37,846 nucleotides of DNA from Micrococcales bacterium (GTDB lineage Bacteria; Actinomycetota; Actinomycetes; Actinomycetales; Cellulomonadaceae): the NCBI GenBank assembly GCA_014763765.1, contig JACXUT010000011.1, positions 1 through 37,846 of the forward strand. The letters run 5' to 3'. The notes beneath the pieces were generated by a model. It ran no database searches, was not told the origin of the DNA, and worked only from the letters and a program-made list of their open reading frames with translations. Below, piece by piece: positions 9,001-15,451 of the stretch; position 1 is the first letter of the stretch, and every line of letters starts with the position of its first letter. The position numbers were made by a program, and so were the translations under genes.

Positions 9001-9246
9001 CAGCGCCACCGTCCGGGCGGCCACGGCGGCGGCGTCCTCCCCGGGTGCCGGGTCGACCCGCGCCTGCACGGCCGTGGCGCCGGGCGGCGCGCCGGCGAGC
9101 GCGGCGTCCAGGGCGCCCGACCGGCCGGGCCCGAGCAGCAGGGCGCACGTGCCGAGCACGGTCAGCGCGACGAGGGCCGTCGCCGTCACCGCGAGCAGCA
9201 GGCCGGCCTGCGCCCGGGCGCGGCGCAGCAGCAGCGCGACCGTCAT
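6016..9246 (-). CDS. FtsX-family ABC transporter permease (first)
   Basis: This 1076-residue permease starts at the ATG at 9246, overlapping the ATPase stop (ATGA). TM1 lies at about residues 12-36, followed by an extracytoplasmic domain, a central cluster of hydrophobic helices (about 320-530), a second long extracytoplasmic domain (about 545-900), and a final FtsX-type helix set (about 915-1050). The last set contains the characteristic short cytoplasmic loop (PEVARLLALGAAPRAV) that in FtsX/MacB permeases contacts the ATPase. It is about twice the length of a classical MacB or LolC subunit. Family members act in lipoprotein handling, peptide efflux or mechanotransmission; nothing here identifies the substrate. 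Stop/start overlaps with genes on both sides imply fixed stoichiometry with the two ATPases and the other permease. Confidence 0.85.
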   Translation of the reverse strand: MTVALLLRRARAQAGLLLAVTATALVALTVLGTCALLLGPGRSGALDAALAGAPPGATAVQARVDPAPGEDAAAVAARTVALLEGALEPLAADSSVWSETPLLALEEVPPSDGPPPDGPAFAYLADAPGLEDVARVVEGTWPGGREGGAVGGADGPVPVAVPRAAAGALGLAVGDVLRLGPSADSAPDAALAVRVSGVYAPRGAGGDATPWTRDLLAGAGADPDHGRPGTQDRRTSPAYGPLVVAPGAAAGVLGEAGTGPVAVAVQPHAAGAGAGTLSRVAGRVAGVRTELADGLGETANRVVVRTSLPAVLRAAVTQHGVTGAAAAVAGLLCGVLAVAALLLAGRLLAARRAGERALLADRGAGRAWLLRAATAEAGVVVLVAAVLAVPASLGLDAVGAAVVPVLPPVGAPPGVLLGTVAAGALALLLALCAPDAGAAASHPAEGVRRFARTGADLLLVALAAVVVLRLRGGTSDALRTLAPVLCLVALSVLALRAVPLLARGAERSARRSRRFVLPLAALDVARRPRPAAAVLLLVLAAAGGTFGTSWWATAERSQGEQAEVRVPAELVASGLTGTPAEQEEAVRAAGGVAALPAVDRVTALGTLVGAGSGEAPTRLLAVARDAPLRGRLPDGARWRDLTADLPPGSPAPTLALGEAGGTVELRLEGTADGVVPVTAAVTLVLQDGQGVRTAVVTEEVPLDGRAHELVPTAAPGRASSALPSGAGALAAVLLHLRADAPLPELGAAPAQVRVHLGWDAPATGGGVGAAWGAAPTTASALALPTSSVTVDREGLQAGATLDLVAAAAGPADLVLSGFPRPGALPVLVSEDLASGSSLRAGDLLEVLVGRTPVPARVVGVAPYLPGAPEGPAVLADLDALSRAALAQAETATLVDGWWVDGAAPGAAAALRDQGADVTVRAEAAAALRDGPQQAAVGAALALLVGAAVLLALVGAVLHAAGSADDRGPEVARLLALGAAPRAVAATHTAQHAVLDVLGVAAGAAVGAATAWLLAPVLTVTASGGAPVPPPVVVWPWAVQGPVLAALVVGATVVTLPVVRALVRRATASHLRVGDAA

Positions 9247-9923
9247 GCCGGGGCCAGGCGGCCGTCGACCAGCCGCACCGCCCGGTCCGCCAGCCCGATC
9301 ATCACCGGGTCGTGCGTGGACACCAGCGCCGCCATGCCCTCGGCCTCCACGACGGCACGGATCAGGGCCATGACCGCCAGCCCGGTCTCGCTGTCGAGCT
9401 GCCCGGTCGGCTCGTCGGCGATGAGCAGCCGCGGCGACCCGGCGAGCGCCCGGGCCAGCGCGACCCGCTGCTGCTGGCCGCCCGAGAGCTCGTCGGGGCG
9501 CAGGGCGGCGTGGCCCTCGAGCCCGACCAGCCGCAGCAGCAGCTCCACCCGGCGCTCGCGGTCCGCCACGGGCAGCGCCCGCAGGCGCAGCGGCACGGCG
9601 ACGTTCTCCGCGGCGCTGAGCACCGGGACCAGCCCGAAGGTCTGGAACACGAACGCCACGACGTCCCGCCGCAGCCGCACCTGGCCCGCGCGGTCCAGCG
9701 TGGACAGGTCGGTGCCGTCCACGTGGACGGAGCCGGCGTCCGGCCGGTCGAGGCCGCCGACGAGGTTCAGCAGCGTCGTCTTGCCGGATCCCGACCGCCC
9801 GACCAGGGCCACGAGCTCCCCGGGGGCCACGTCCAGGTCGACGCCGCGCAGGGCGTGGACCGCGGCGTGGCCGGTGCCGTACGTGCGCCGGACGTCGCGC
9901 ACGCGCACGAGCGGTGCCGTCAT
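9243..9923 (-). CDS. MacB/LolD-type ABC transporter ATPase
   Basis: This 226-residue ATPase has Walker A GRSGSGKTT (42-50), Q-loop Gln94, signature LSGGQ (146-150), Walker B ending Asp170-Glu171, and switch His204. All catalytic elements are intact. The length and the LNLVGGLDRPDAG and ADEPTGQLD motifs are those of the LolD/MacB/FtsE class that drives FtsX-type permeases. The ATG at 9923 overlaps the preceding ATPase stop by 4 bp, and its own stop overlaps the first permease. It probably pairs with the other ATPase or acts as a homodimer; the sequence cannot tell which. Confidence 0.92.
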   Translation of the reverse strand: MTAPLVRVRDVRRTYGTGHAAVHALRGVDLDVAPGELVALVGRSGSGKTTLLNLVGGLDRPDAGSVHVDGTDLSTLDRAGQVRLRRDVVAFVFQTFGLVPVLSAAENVAVPLRLRALPVADRERRVELLLRLVGLEGHAALRPDELSGGQQQRVALARALAGSPRLLIADEPTGQLDSETGLAVMALIRAVVEAEGMAALVSTHDPVMIGLADRAVRLVDGRLAPA

Positions 9924-10849
9924 GCGCCACCCTGCCGGGGGCGGTCGGGGCGGACCGACACGTGGTCGGCCTCGAGCGCCAGCCGGACCCGTCGGGTCAG
10001 GTCCAGCGCCTCCCGGTACTCCCGGGGCACCTGCACGCGGCCGGCCCGGTCCATCACCGCGTACTCCTCGGCGACGTCGCCCTGCTCCGCGTCGCGTCGG
10101 CGCAGCACCTCGCTGCTGGTGCGGCCGTCGCGGATGGCGACGGTGCGCTCGACCTGGCCGCTGACCCCGGGGTCGTGCGTGACGACGACGACCGCCGCGC
10201 CGGCGTCGGACCGCGCGGCGCGCAGCACCTCCAGCACCTCCTGGCCGGTCGCGGTGTCGAGCTCGCCCGTCGGCTCGTCGGCGAGCAGCAGGCGCGGGCC
10301 GTTCGCCAGCGCGACCGCGATCGCCACGCGCTGCTGCTCGCCGCCCGACAGCTCGGCGGGACGCCGGTCGGCCGCGGACCGCAGCCCGACCAGGCCGAGC
10401 AGCTCGCCCGCGCGCCCGCGCGCCACGGGCCGCCGCCTGCCGGCGAGCGTGAGCGGCAGCATGACGTTCTGCCGCGCGGTCAGGTACGGGACGAGGTTCC
10501 GTGACGTCTGCTGCCGCACCGACCCGACGACGGTGCGGCGGTACGCGACGCGGTCCGCCCGCGACAGCGCTCCCAGGTCCCACCGTCCGACGCGCACCCG
10601 CCCGGCGGTGGGCACGTCGGCGGCCGACAGGATGCGCAGCAGCGTCGACTTGCCGGAGCCCGACGCGCCCACGACGGCGACCATCTCCCCCGCGTGGACC
10701 AGCAGGTCCAGGCCCTGCAGCGCCTGCACCTCGACGCCCCCGGTGCGGAACACGCGCACCACCGCGTCGCAGACCACGAGCGCGTCGCGCCCGAACTCCG
10801 CGGGCGCGCTCAGACGCGCACCGAGCTCCTCCACGACGCTGCGCTGCAC
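9920..10849 (-). CDS. ABC transporter ATPase with C-terminal AbrB-like tail
   Basis: This 309-residue ATPase is the first gene of the FtsX-type operon. It has Walker A GASGSGKST (61-69), signature LSGGE (167-171), Walker B ending Asp191-Glu192, and switch His225, all compatible with activity. After the nucleotide-binding domain, residues 262-302 form an extra module beginning EYAVMDRAGRVQVPREY and ending in a basic DHVSVRPD stretch. This closely follows the swapped-hairpin SpoVT/AbrB pattern (D-x-x-G-R-h-x-h-P-x-x-h-R-x-x-L-x-L). Such an addition is not part of a normal LolD/MacB ATPase. The GTG at 10849 is chosen because a GAGGAGG ribosome site lies upstream and a -10-like TAGCAT lies further upstream. 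Confidence 0.85.
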   Translation of the reverse strand: MQRSVVEELGARLSAPAEFGRDALVVCDAVVRVFRTGGVEVQALQGLDLLVHAGEMVAVVGASGSGKSTLLRILSAADVPTAGRVRVGRWDLGALSRADRVAYRRTVVGSVRQQTSRNLVPYLTARQNVMLPLTLAGRRRPVARGRAGELLGLVGLRSAADRRPAELSGGEQQRVAIAVALANGPRLLLADEPTGELDTATGQEVLEVLRAARSDAGAAVVVVTHDPGVSGQVERTVAIRDGRTSSEVLRRRDAEQGDVAEEYAVMDRAGRVQVPREYREALDLTRRVRLALEADHVSVRPDRPRQGGA

Positions 10850-10877
10850 GGGTGCCCCTCCTCGGACGCGACCCTGG

Positions 10878-10883
10878 ATGCTA
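10878..10883 (-). promoter_or_regulatory. Candidate -10 element for the FtsX-type ABC operon
   Basis: TAGCAT on the minus strand fits the actinobacterial TAnnnT -10 consensus. It lies in the 65-bp gap between the unknown gene (stop at 10915) and the GTG at 10849, leaving room for a short leader with the GAGGAGG ribosome site. I see no convincing -35. Confidence 0.45.
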
Positions 10884-10914
10884 GCGCCGCCCGCGCCGTG
10901 TCGCGCAGGTGCCG

Positions 10915-11376
10915 TCACCCGGTCGGACCGGGCCGGGACTCGTGCCCCGGGCGGCCGTGCGTGCGGTTGCGCTCCTTGAGCTGGGACTCGTGGACGTGCC
11001 GGCGGCCCGCGACGAGCTCGTCCCGGACGCGGCGCTCGGCGTCGGCGAACGCCCGGTGGTAGCCGTCGTCGAAGTCCTCCACCACCTGGAACGTCCAGCG
11101 CCCCGCGAGCACGTTGCGACCGACCACCTCGGCGCGCACCTCCTCGGCGAGGTCGGGGTGACCCGCCGCCTCGAGTCGGTCCAGCGCCTCGGCCAGCTCC
11201 GCGTCCGCGCGCCCGATCAGCCGGTGGAACGCGTAGAGCATCCCGCGGGCGTGCTCGACGACCTCGAACGCGGCGGTCACTCCCCCGACCGCCTCGACCA
11301 CCGCCTCGGGGACGCCGTCGGGCGGCAGGTGCGCGGCGTCGGGGCGGTCGGCGGCGGGGGCGTCGGGCTCGGCCAT
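10915..11376 (-). CDS. Conserved-looking helical protein of unknown function
   Basis: This 153-residue soluble protein has no signal peptide or membrane segment. It has an acidic, Pro/Ala-rich start (1-25), a mostly alpha-helical core (26-120) with patterns such as FEVVEHARGMLYAFHRLIG and a DFDDGYHRAF segment, and a basic, Arg/His-rich tail. I do not recognise the family; the regular charged helices and aromatic positions suggest a genuine folded protein, not a chance frame. The ATG at 11376 follows a -10-like GACGAT by six bases, so it may be leaderless. It is transcribed divergently from the DinB-like polymerase, with 78 bp between the starts. Function cannot be inferred. Confidence 0.7.
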   Translation of the reverse strand: MAEPDAPAADRPDAAHLPPDGVPEAVVEAVGGVTAAFEVVEHARGMLYAFHRLIGRADAELAEALDRLEAAGHPDLAEEVRAEVVGRNVLAGRWTFQVVEDFDDGYHRAFADAERRVRDELVAGRRHVHESQLKERNRTHGRPGHESRPGPTG

Positions 11377-11454
11377 GCGCCCATCGTCGGCCGGGGCGCC
11401 GGGCCGTGCGACCCGGACCGCGCTCGTGTCGGTGGTCGGGTCGAGCATGGGCCC

Positions 11455-12729
11455 GTGTCCAGCCGTCCGGCCCGCCCCGCGCCCGGCGGAGCGCCGGGGC
11501 CACCCGTCGCCCCGCCGGCGGAGCCCGCGCCGCCGCGACGCGCCACGATCCTGCACGCCGACCTCGACGCGTTCTACGCCTCGGTGGAGCAGCGCGACGA
11601 CCCGCGGCTGCGGGGACGGCCCGTCGCGGTGGGCGGCGGCGTGGTGCTGGCCGCCTCCTACGAGGCGAAGCGTCGCGGGGTCCGCACCGCCATGAGCGCG
11701 CGGCAGGCGAGGTCCCTGTGCCCGGGGCTCGTCGTCGTCCGGCCGCGGTTCGACGCCTACTCCGCCGCGAGCCGGGCGGTGTTCGCGATCTTCGAGGACA
11801 CGACGCCCGCCGTGCAGGGCGTCTCGATCGACGAGGCTTTCCTCGACGTGCACGGCCTGCACCGGATCGACGCCCCGCCCCTCGCGCTCGCCGCGCGGGT
11901 CCGCGCCCGGGTGGCCCACGAGGTCGGCCTGCCGATCACCGTCGGGGTCGCGCGCACGCCGTTCCTGGCGAAGGTCGCGAGCCGCGTCGCCAAGCCGGAC
12001 GGCCTGCTGCTGGTGGACCCGGCCGCCGAGGCGGCGTTCCTGCACCCGCTGCCGGTCGAGCTGCTGTGGGGCGTCGGCGAGGTGACGGCCGGCCGGCTGC
12101 GGGCGTACGGGCTGCGGACCGCGGGCGACGTCGCCGCGCTCCCGCGGGAGGTGCTCGTGGCCGCGCTCGGGCCCGCGCGCGGGCGCCACCTGCACGCCGT
12201 CGTGCACGGCGGCACGCCCGAGCGGCTCGAGACCGGCCGGCGCCGCGGCTCCGTCGGGGCGCAGCGGGCGCTCGGTCCCGGCCCGCACGCCCCCGACGAC
12301 GTGCGCGCGGCGCTGCTCGGGCTGGTCGACCGGGTGTGCCGTCGCCTGCGCGCGGGGCACCGCCTCGCGCGGACCGTCGTGCTGCGGCTGCGGTTCGCGG
12401 ACTACGGCACCGCGACCCGGTCGCGCTCGTTCGCCCACGCGACGTCCTCGGGCGCCGACCTCGCGGCCTCGGCCACCGCGCTGCTCGCGGACGCGGCCGG
12501 GCTGGTGCGGGAGCGGGGGCTCACCCTGGTCGGGGTGGCGCTCACGGGCCTCGAGCCGGACGACCACTGGCAGCCGACGCTCGACCTGGACGGCAGCGAC
12601 CCGCACGGGCTGGACGCCGCGGTGGACGCGGTGGCGCGCCGGTTCGGGTCGTCGGCGGTGGTGCGCGGCGCGCTCGTGCACCGCGGCACCGGGCTCGAGG
12701 TGCCGACGCTGCCCGATCCGCCCGGCTGA
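11455..12729 (+). CDS. dinB: DNA polymerase IV (Y-family, DinB-like)
   Basis: This Y-family translesion polymerase has 424 residues from the GTG at 11455. The first metal site is Asp36 in HADLDAFYASVEQ, and Tyr41 sits at the steric-gate position that excludes ribonucleotides. Asp126-Glu127 in GVSIDEAFLDV complete the catalytic triad. Helix-hairpin-helix thumb residues (WGVGEVTAGRLRAYGL) and a little-finger domain follow. The roughly 30-residue Pro-rich start is longer than usual, and I found no ATG or strong ribosome site, so the exact start is uncertain. The GTG lies six bases after a -10-like GAGCAT and may be leaderless. The C-terminus lacks an obvious QLxLF-type sliding-clamp motif. No LexA box is visible upstream. 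Confidence 0.9.
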   Translation: MSSRPARPAPGGAPGPPVAPPAEPAPPRRATILHADLDAFYASVEQRDDPRLRGRPVAVGGGVVLAASYEAKRRGVRTAMSARQARSLCPGLVVVRPRFDAYSAASRAVFAIFEDTTPAVQGVSIDEAFLDVHGLHRIDAPPLALAARVRARVAHEVGLPITVGVARTPFLAKVASRVAKPDGLLLVDPAAEAAFLHPLPVELLWGVGEVTAGRLRAYGLRTAGDVAALPREVLVAALGPARGRHLHAVVHGGTPERLETGRRRGSVGAQRALGPGPHAPDDVRAALLGLVDRVCRRLRAGHRLARTVVLRLRFADYGTATRSRSFAHATSSGADLAASATALLADAAGLVRERGLTLVGVALTGLEPDDHWQPTLDLDGSDPHGLDAAVDAVARRFGSSAVVRGALVHRGTGLEVPTLPDPPG

Positions 12730-12761
12730 GGCCGGGCCGGGCGGAGGCCGGATGCCCGGCC
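12730..12761 (+). terminator. Candidate terminator after the polymerase gene
   Basis: An 8-bp GC inverted repeat (12730-12737 with 12754-12761, 16-nt loop) starts directly at the polymerase stop codon. It has no U-tract. It separates the polymerase from the prenyltransferase cluster that begins at 12878. Confidence 0.4.
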
Positions 12762-12877
12762 GTCGCGGGACACCCCGCCCGGACACCGCCGCGGGGGCAC
12801 CCCCGTCCGACGGCCCGGGGGGCGGGCGCCGCCCCGCCGGGGGACGATGGGCACCCGCCGCCGCGACGAGGAGCCCC

Positions 12878-13783
12878 ATGCGCCAGCACGACGTGCCCCC
12901 GCGGGCCGGGCGCGCCGACGGGCGGCCGCCGGAGCCCGTCCCGCCCTCCAGCACGCCGTCCGCCACGCGGCGCGCGACCGCGTTGCTCCGGGCGTGCCAC
13001 CCCGCGCCGGCGGCGGCGGTCACGCTCTTCGCCGGGGCGTTCGCCGCCGGGGCCGCCGACGCGGGCCCGGGCCGGGCGCTGCTCGTCGCCGCCGCCGTGC
13101 TCGCGGGCCAGCTCTCCGTCGGGTGGTCGAACGACTGGATCGACGCGGCGCGGGACCGCGCGGTCGGGCGGGTGGGCAAGCCGGTGGTGTCCGGCGACGT
13201 CTCCCCCGCCGGGCTGCGCACCGCCGCGCTGGCGGCCGCCGCCGCGTGCGTGCTCCTGTCGGCCGCCCTCGGTGCCGTGCCGGGCGCGCTGCACGTCGGG
13301 CTCGTCGCCGTCGCCTGGGGGTACAACGCCGGTCTGAAGTCGACCGTGTGGTCCTGGGTGCCGTACGCCGTCGCGTTCGGCGGGCTGCCGTCGGTGGCGA
13401 CGCTGGCCGTGGCGGACCCCGCACCGGCGCCGTGGTGGGTGACCGCGGGAGCGGCGGGGCTCGGCGTCGGCGCCCACCTCGCCAACGTGCTGCCCGACCT
13501 CGAGGACGACGCGGCGACCGGCGTGCACGGGCTGCCGCACCGGCTCGGGCGCCGCCGGACCGCGACCGGCGCCGCCGCGGTGCTCCTGGCGGCTGCGGCC
13601 GTCGTCGTCCTGGCCTCCCCCGGCGCGCCCGGGGCAGGCGGGCTCCTGGCGCTCGCCGCCACCGCGGCGCTCGCGACGTCCGCCGCGGTGGTCGCGCTGC
13701 GCAGCCCGGCCAGTCGGTGGCCGTTCCGCGCGGCGATGCTCACCGCGGCAGTCGTCGTCGTGCTCCTGGTCGCGACCGGCTGA
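12878..13783 (+). CDS. UbiA-family prenyltransferase
   Basis: This 301-residue polytopic membrane enzyme transfers a prenyl chain to an aromatic or related acceptor. The first Asp-rich motif is Asn85-Asp86-x-x-Asp89-x-x-x-Asp93 (SNDWIDAARD), and the second is DLEDD at 207-211. Both bind the Mg-diphosphate of the prenyl donor. About eight to nine hydrophobic helices cover residues 43-300. The ATG at 12878 has a GAGGAG ribosome site five bases upstream. It is followed after 73 bp by the type III polyketide synthase on the same strand. This makes prenylation of the polyketide phenol or quinone a reasonable inference, but the acceptor and chain length cannot be read from sequence. Confidence 0.88.
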   Translation: MRQHDVPPRAGRADGRPPEPVPPSSTPSATRRATALLRACHPAPAAAVTLFAGAFAAGAADAGPGRALLVAAAVLAGQLSVGWSNDWIDAARDRAVGRVGKPVVSGDVSPAGLRTAALAAAAACVLLSAALGAVPGALHVGLVAVAWGYNAGLKSTVWSWVPYAVAFGGLPSVATLAVADPAPAPWWVTAGAAGLGVGAHLANVLPDLEDDAATGVHGLPHRLGRRRTATGAAAVLLAAAAVVVLASPGAPGAGGLLALAATAALATSAAVVALRSPASRWPFRAAMLTAAVVVVLLVATG

Positions 13784-13856
13784 CCGGCGGCGGGGCCGAC
13801 TGCGCCCCGTCCCGCCACCGGTCGCGAGGGCCCCTGCACGGGGGGAGGATCGCGCC

Positions 13857-14924
13857 ATGTCCCGGATCCTCGCCGTCAGCCCGGCCCTCCCGCCGCACGC
13901 GTACCGCCAGGCCGAGATCACGGCGGAGATCGGCGGCCTGCTCACCCGGGACCCCGGGCGCCGGGCGCTGCTCGACCGGGTCCAGGGATCGGCGGGGGTC
14001 GACACCCGGCACCTCGTGCTGCCGCTCGAGAAGTACGCCGGGCTCGGGTCGTTCGGGGAGGCGAACGACCTGTTCCTGCGCGAGGGGGCCGAGCTGGCCG
14101 CCGGCGCCGTGCTCGACGCCCTGCGGACGGCCGGGCTGCGGCCCGCGGACGTCGACCACCTGCTGTTCACGACCGTCACCGGCGTCTCCGCGCCGTCGCT
14201 CGACGCGCTGCTGGTGGAGCGGCTCGGGCTGCGACCGGACGTGCGGCGCTCGCCGTCCTTCGGGCTCGGCTGCGCGGGCGGAGCCGCGGGGCTCGCGCTC
14301 GCCCACGACCGGCTGACGGCCCACCCCGGCGACGTCGCCGTGCTGCTGTCCGTCGAGCTCTGCTCGCTGACGTTCCAGCAGGACGACGACTCGACGGCGA
14401 ACCTCGTGGCCACCGGGCTGTTCGGCGACGGTGCCGCGGCCGCGGTCCTGGTGGGCGAGGAGCATGCGGCCCGCCACGGCGTGGACGGTCCCCGGGTGGT
14501 CGGGTCGCGGAGCGTGCTGTACCCCGGCACCGCCGGGGACCTCGGCTGGCGCGTCGGCGAGCAGGGCCTGCGCATCGTGCTGTCGGGGGGCATGGCCGAC
14601 ACCGTCGCCGCGCACGTCTCGCAGGACGTCGACGCCCTGCTCGCGCCGCTCGGGGCGACCACCGCGGACGTCGCCCGCTGGGTCGTCCACCCGGGCGGCC
14701 CGCGCATCCTCGACGCCGTCGAGGACGCGCTCGGGCTGCCGCCCGAGGCGCTCGCCGTCAGCCGCGCGACGATGGCCCGCACGGGCAACCTGTCCTCCGC
14801 AGCCGTGCTGCACGTCCTGGCGGCGACTCCCCCGCCGGACGACGGCGGCCTCGGCGTGGTGCTGGCCTTCGGGCCGGGCGTCGGGGCGGAGCTGGTCGCG
14901 CTGCGCTGGGGGGCCGCGGCATGA
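13857..14924 (+). CDS. Type III polyketide synthase (chalcone/alkylresorcinol synthase-like)
   Basis: This 355-residue thiolase-fold enzyme would condense an acyl starter with malonyl-CoA units and cyclise the chain to a phenol or pyrone. The catalytic triad is complete: Cys139 (GLGCAGGA), His278 (WVVHPGG) and Asn311 (RTGNLSS). The C-terminal loop AFGPG corresponds to the GFGPG motif of chalcone synthases. The ATG at 13857 follows a GGGGGGAGGA ribosome site. The next gene starts inside its stop codon (ATGA). The order synthase, ICMT-like methyltransferase, FAD monooxygenase is the arrangement of the Streptomyces srsABC phenolic-lipid operon, which supports an alkylresorcinol or alkylpyrone synthase (inference from synteny). 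Confidence 0.93.
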   Translation: MSRILAVSPALPPHAYRQAEITAEIGGLLTRDPGRRALLDRVQGSAGVDTRHLVLPLEKYAGLGSFGEANDLFLREGAELAAGAVLDALRTAGLRPADVDHLLFTTVTGVSAPSLDALLVERLGLRPDVRRSPSFGLGCAGGAAGLALAHDRLTAHPGDVAVLLSVELCSLTFQQDDDSTANLVATGLFGDGAAAAVLVGEEHAARHGVDGPRVVGSRSVLYPGTAGDLGWRVGEQGLRIVLSGGMADTVAAHVSQDVDALLAPLGATTADVARWVVHPGGPRILDAVEDALGLPPEALAVSRATMARTGNLSSAAVLHVLAATPPPDDGGLGVVLAFGPGVGAELVALRWGAAA

Positions 14925-15451
14925 GCTCGCTGGTGTGGTTCGACGTCCTCGTGGCGCTCACCGCGCTCGAGCGGCTCGCCGAGCTCGTCGTCTCGGCGCG
15001 CAACGCCCGCTGGTCCGTCGCCCGCGGGGGCGTCGAGTCGGGCCTCGGCCACTTCCCGGCGATGGTGGCGCTGCACACCGGGCTGCTCCTCGCGTGCGTG
15101 CTCGAGGCGCACCTCGCCGACCGCCCGTTCCTGCCGTGGCTCGGCTGGCCGGCGTTCGCGCTGGTCGTCGCCAGCCAGGCGCTGCGGTGGTGGTGCATCG
15201 CGACCCTCGGGCCGCGCTGGAACACGCGCGTGATCGTCGTGCCGGGGCTGCCGCTCGTCGCCGGCGGGCCGTACCGCTGGCTGCGCCACCCCAACTACGT
15301 CGCGGTGGTCGTGGAGGGCGTCGCGCTGCCGCTCGTCCACACGGCCTGGGTGACGGCGGTGGCGTTCACCGTGCTCAACGCGGTCCTGCTGCTGGGGTTC
15401 CGCATCCCCGCCGAGGAGCGGGCGCTCCGCCTGGCCGGCGAGCGCACGTGA
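14921..15451 (+). CDS. Isoprenylcysteine carboxyl methyltransferase-family protein (SrsB-like)
   Basis: This 176-residue integral membrane methyltransferase has about four to five helices. The conserved C-terminal ICMT block is present: GGPYRWLRHPNYVAVVVEG (His-Pro-Asn-Tyr) followed by RIPAEERAL near the end, the elements that bind S-adenosylmethionine in this family. In srs-type operons the homologue O-methylates the alkylresorcinol hydroxyl, and that is the likely role here. The ATG at 14921 overlaps the synthase stop, and the stop overlaps the GTG of the monooxygenase, so all three should be translated together. Confidence 0.88.
   Translation: MSSLVWFDVLVALTALERLAELVVSARNARWSVARGGVESGLGHFPAMVALHTGLLLACVLEAHLADRPFLPWLGWPAFALVVASQALRWWCIATLGPRWNTRVIVVPGLPLVAGGPYRWLRHPNYVAVVVEGVALPLVHTAWVTAVAFTVLNAVLLLGFRIPAEERALRLAGERT

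Noticed and set aside
5998..10979. Overlapping plus-strand frames of more than 700 codons opposite the ABC operon
   Set aside because: Their compositions are low-complexity Arg/Gly/Ala, with no start context, and recognisable proteins lie on the other strand.
13784..13856. Separate promoter between the UbiA and PKS genes
   Set aside because: No TAnnnT/-35 pair is visible in the 73-bp gap. A single transcript is the simpler reading, although not proven.
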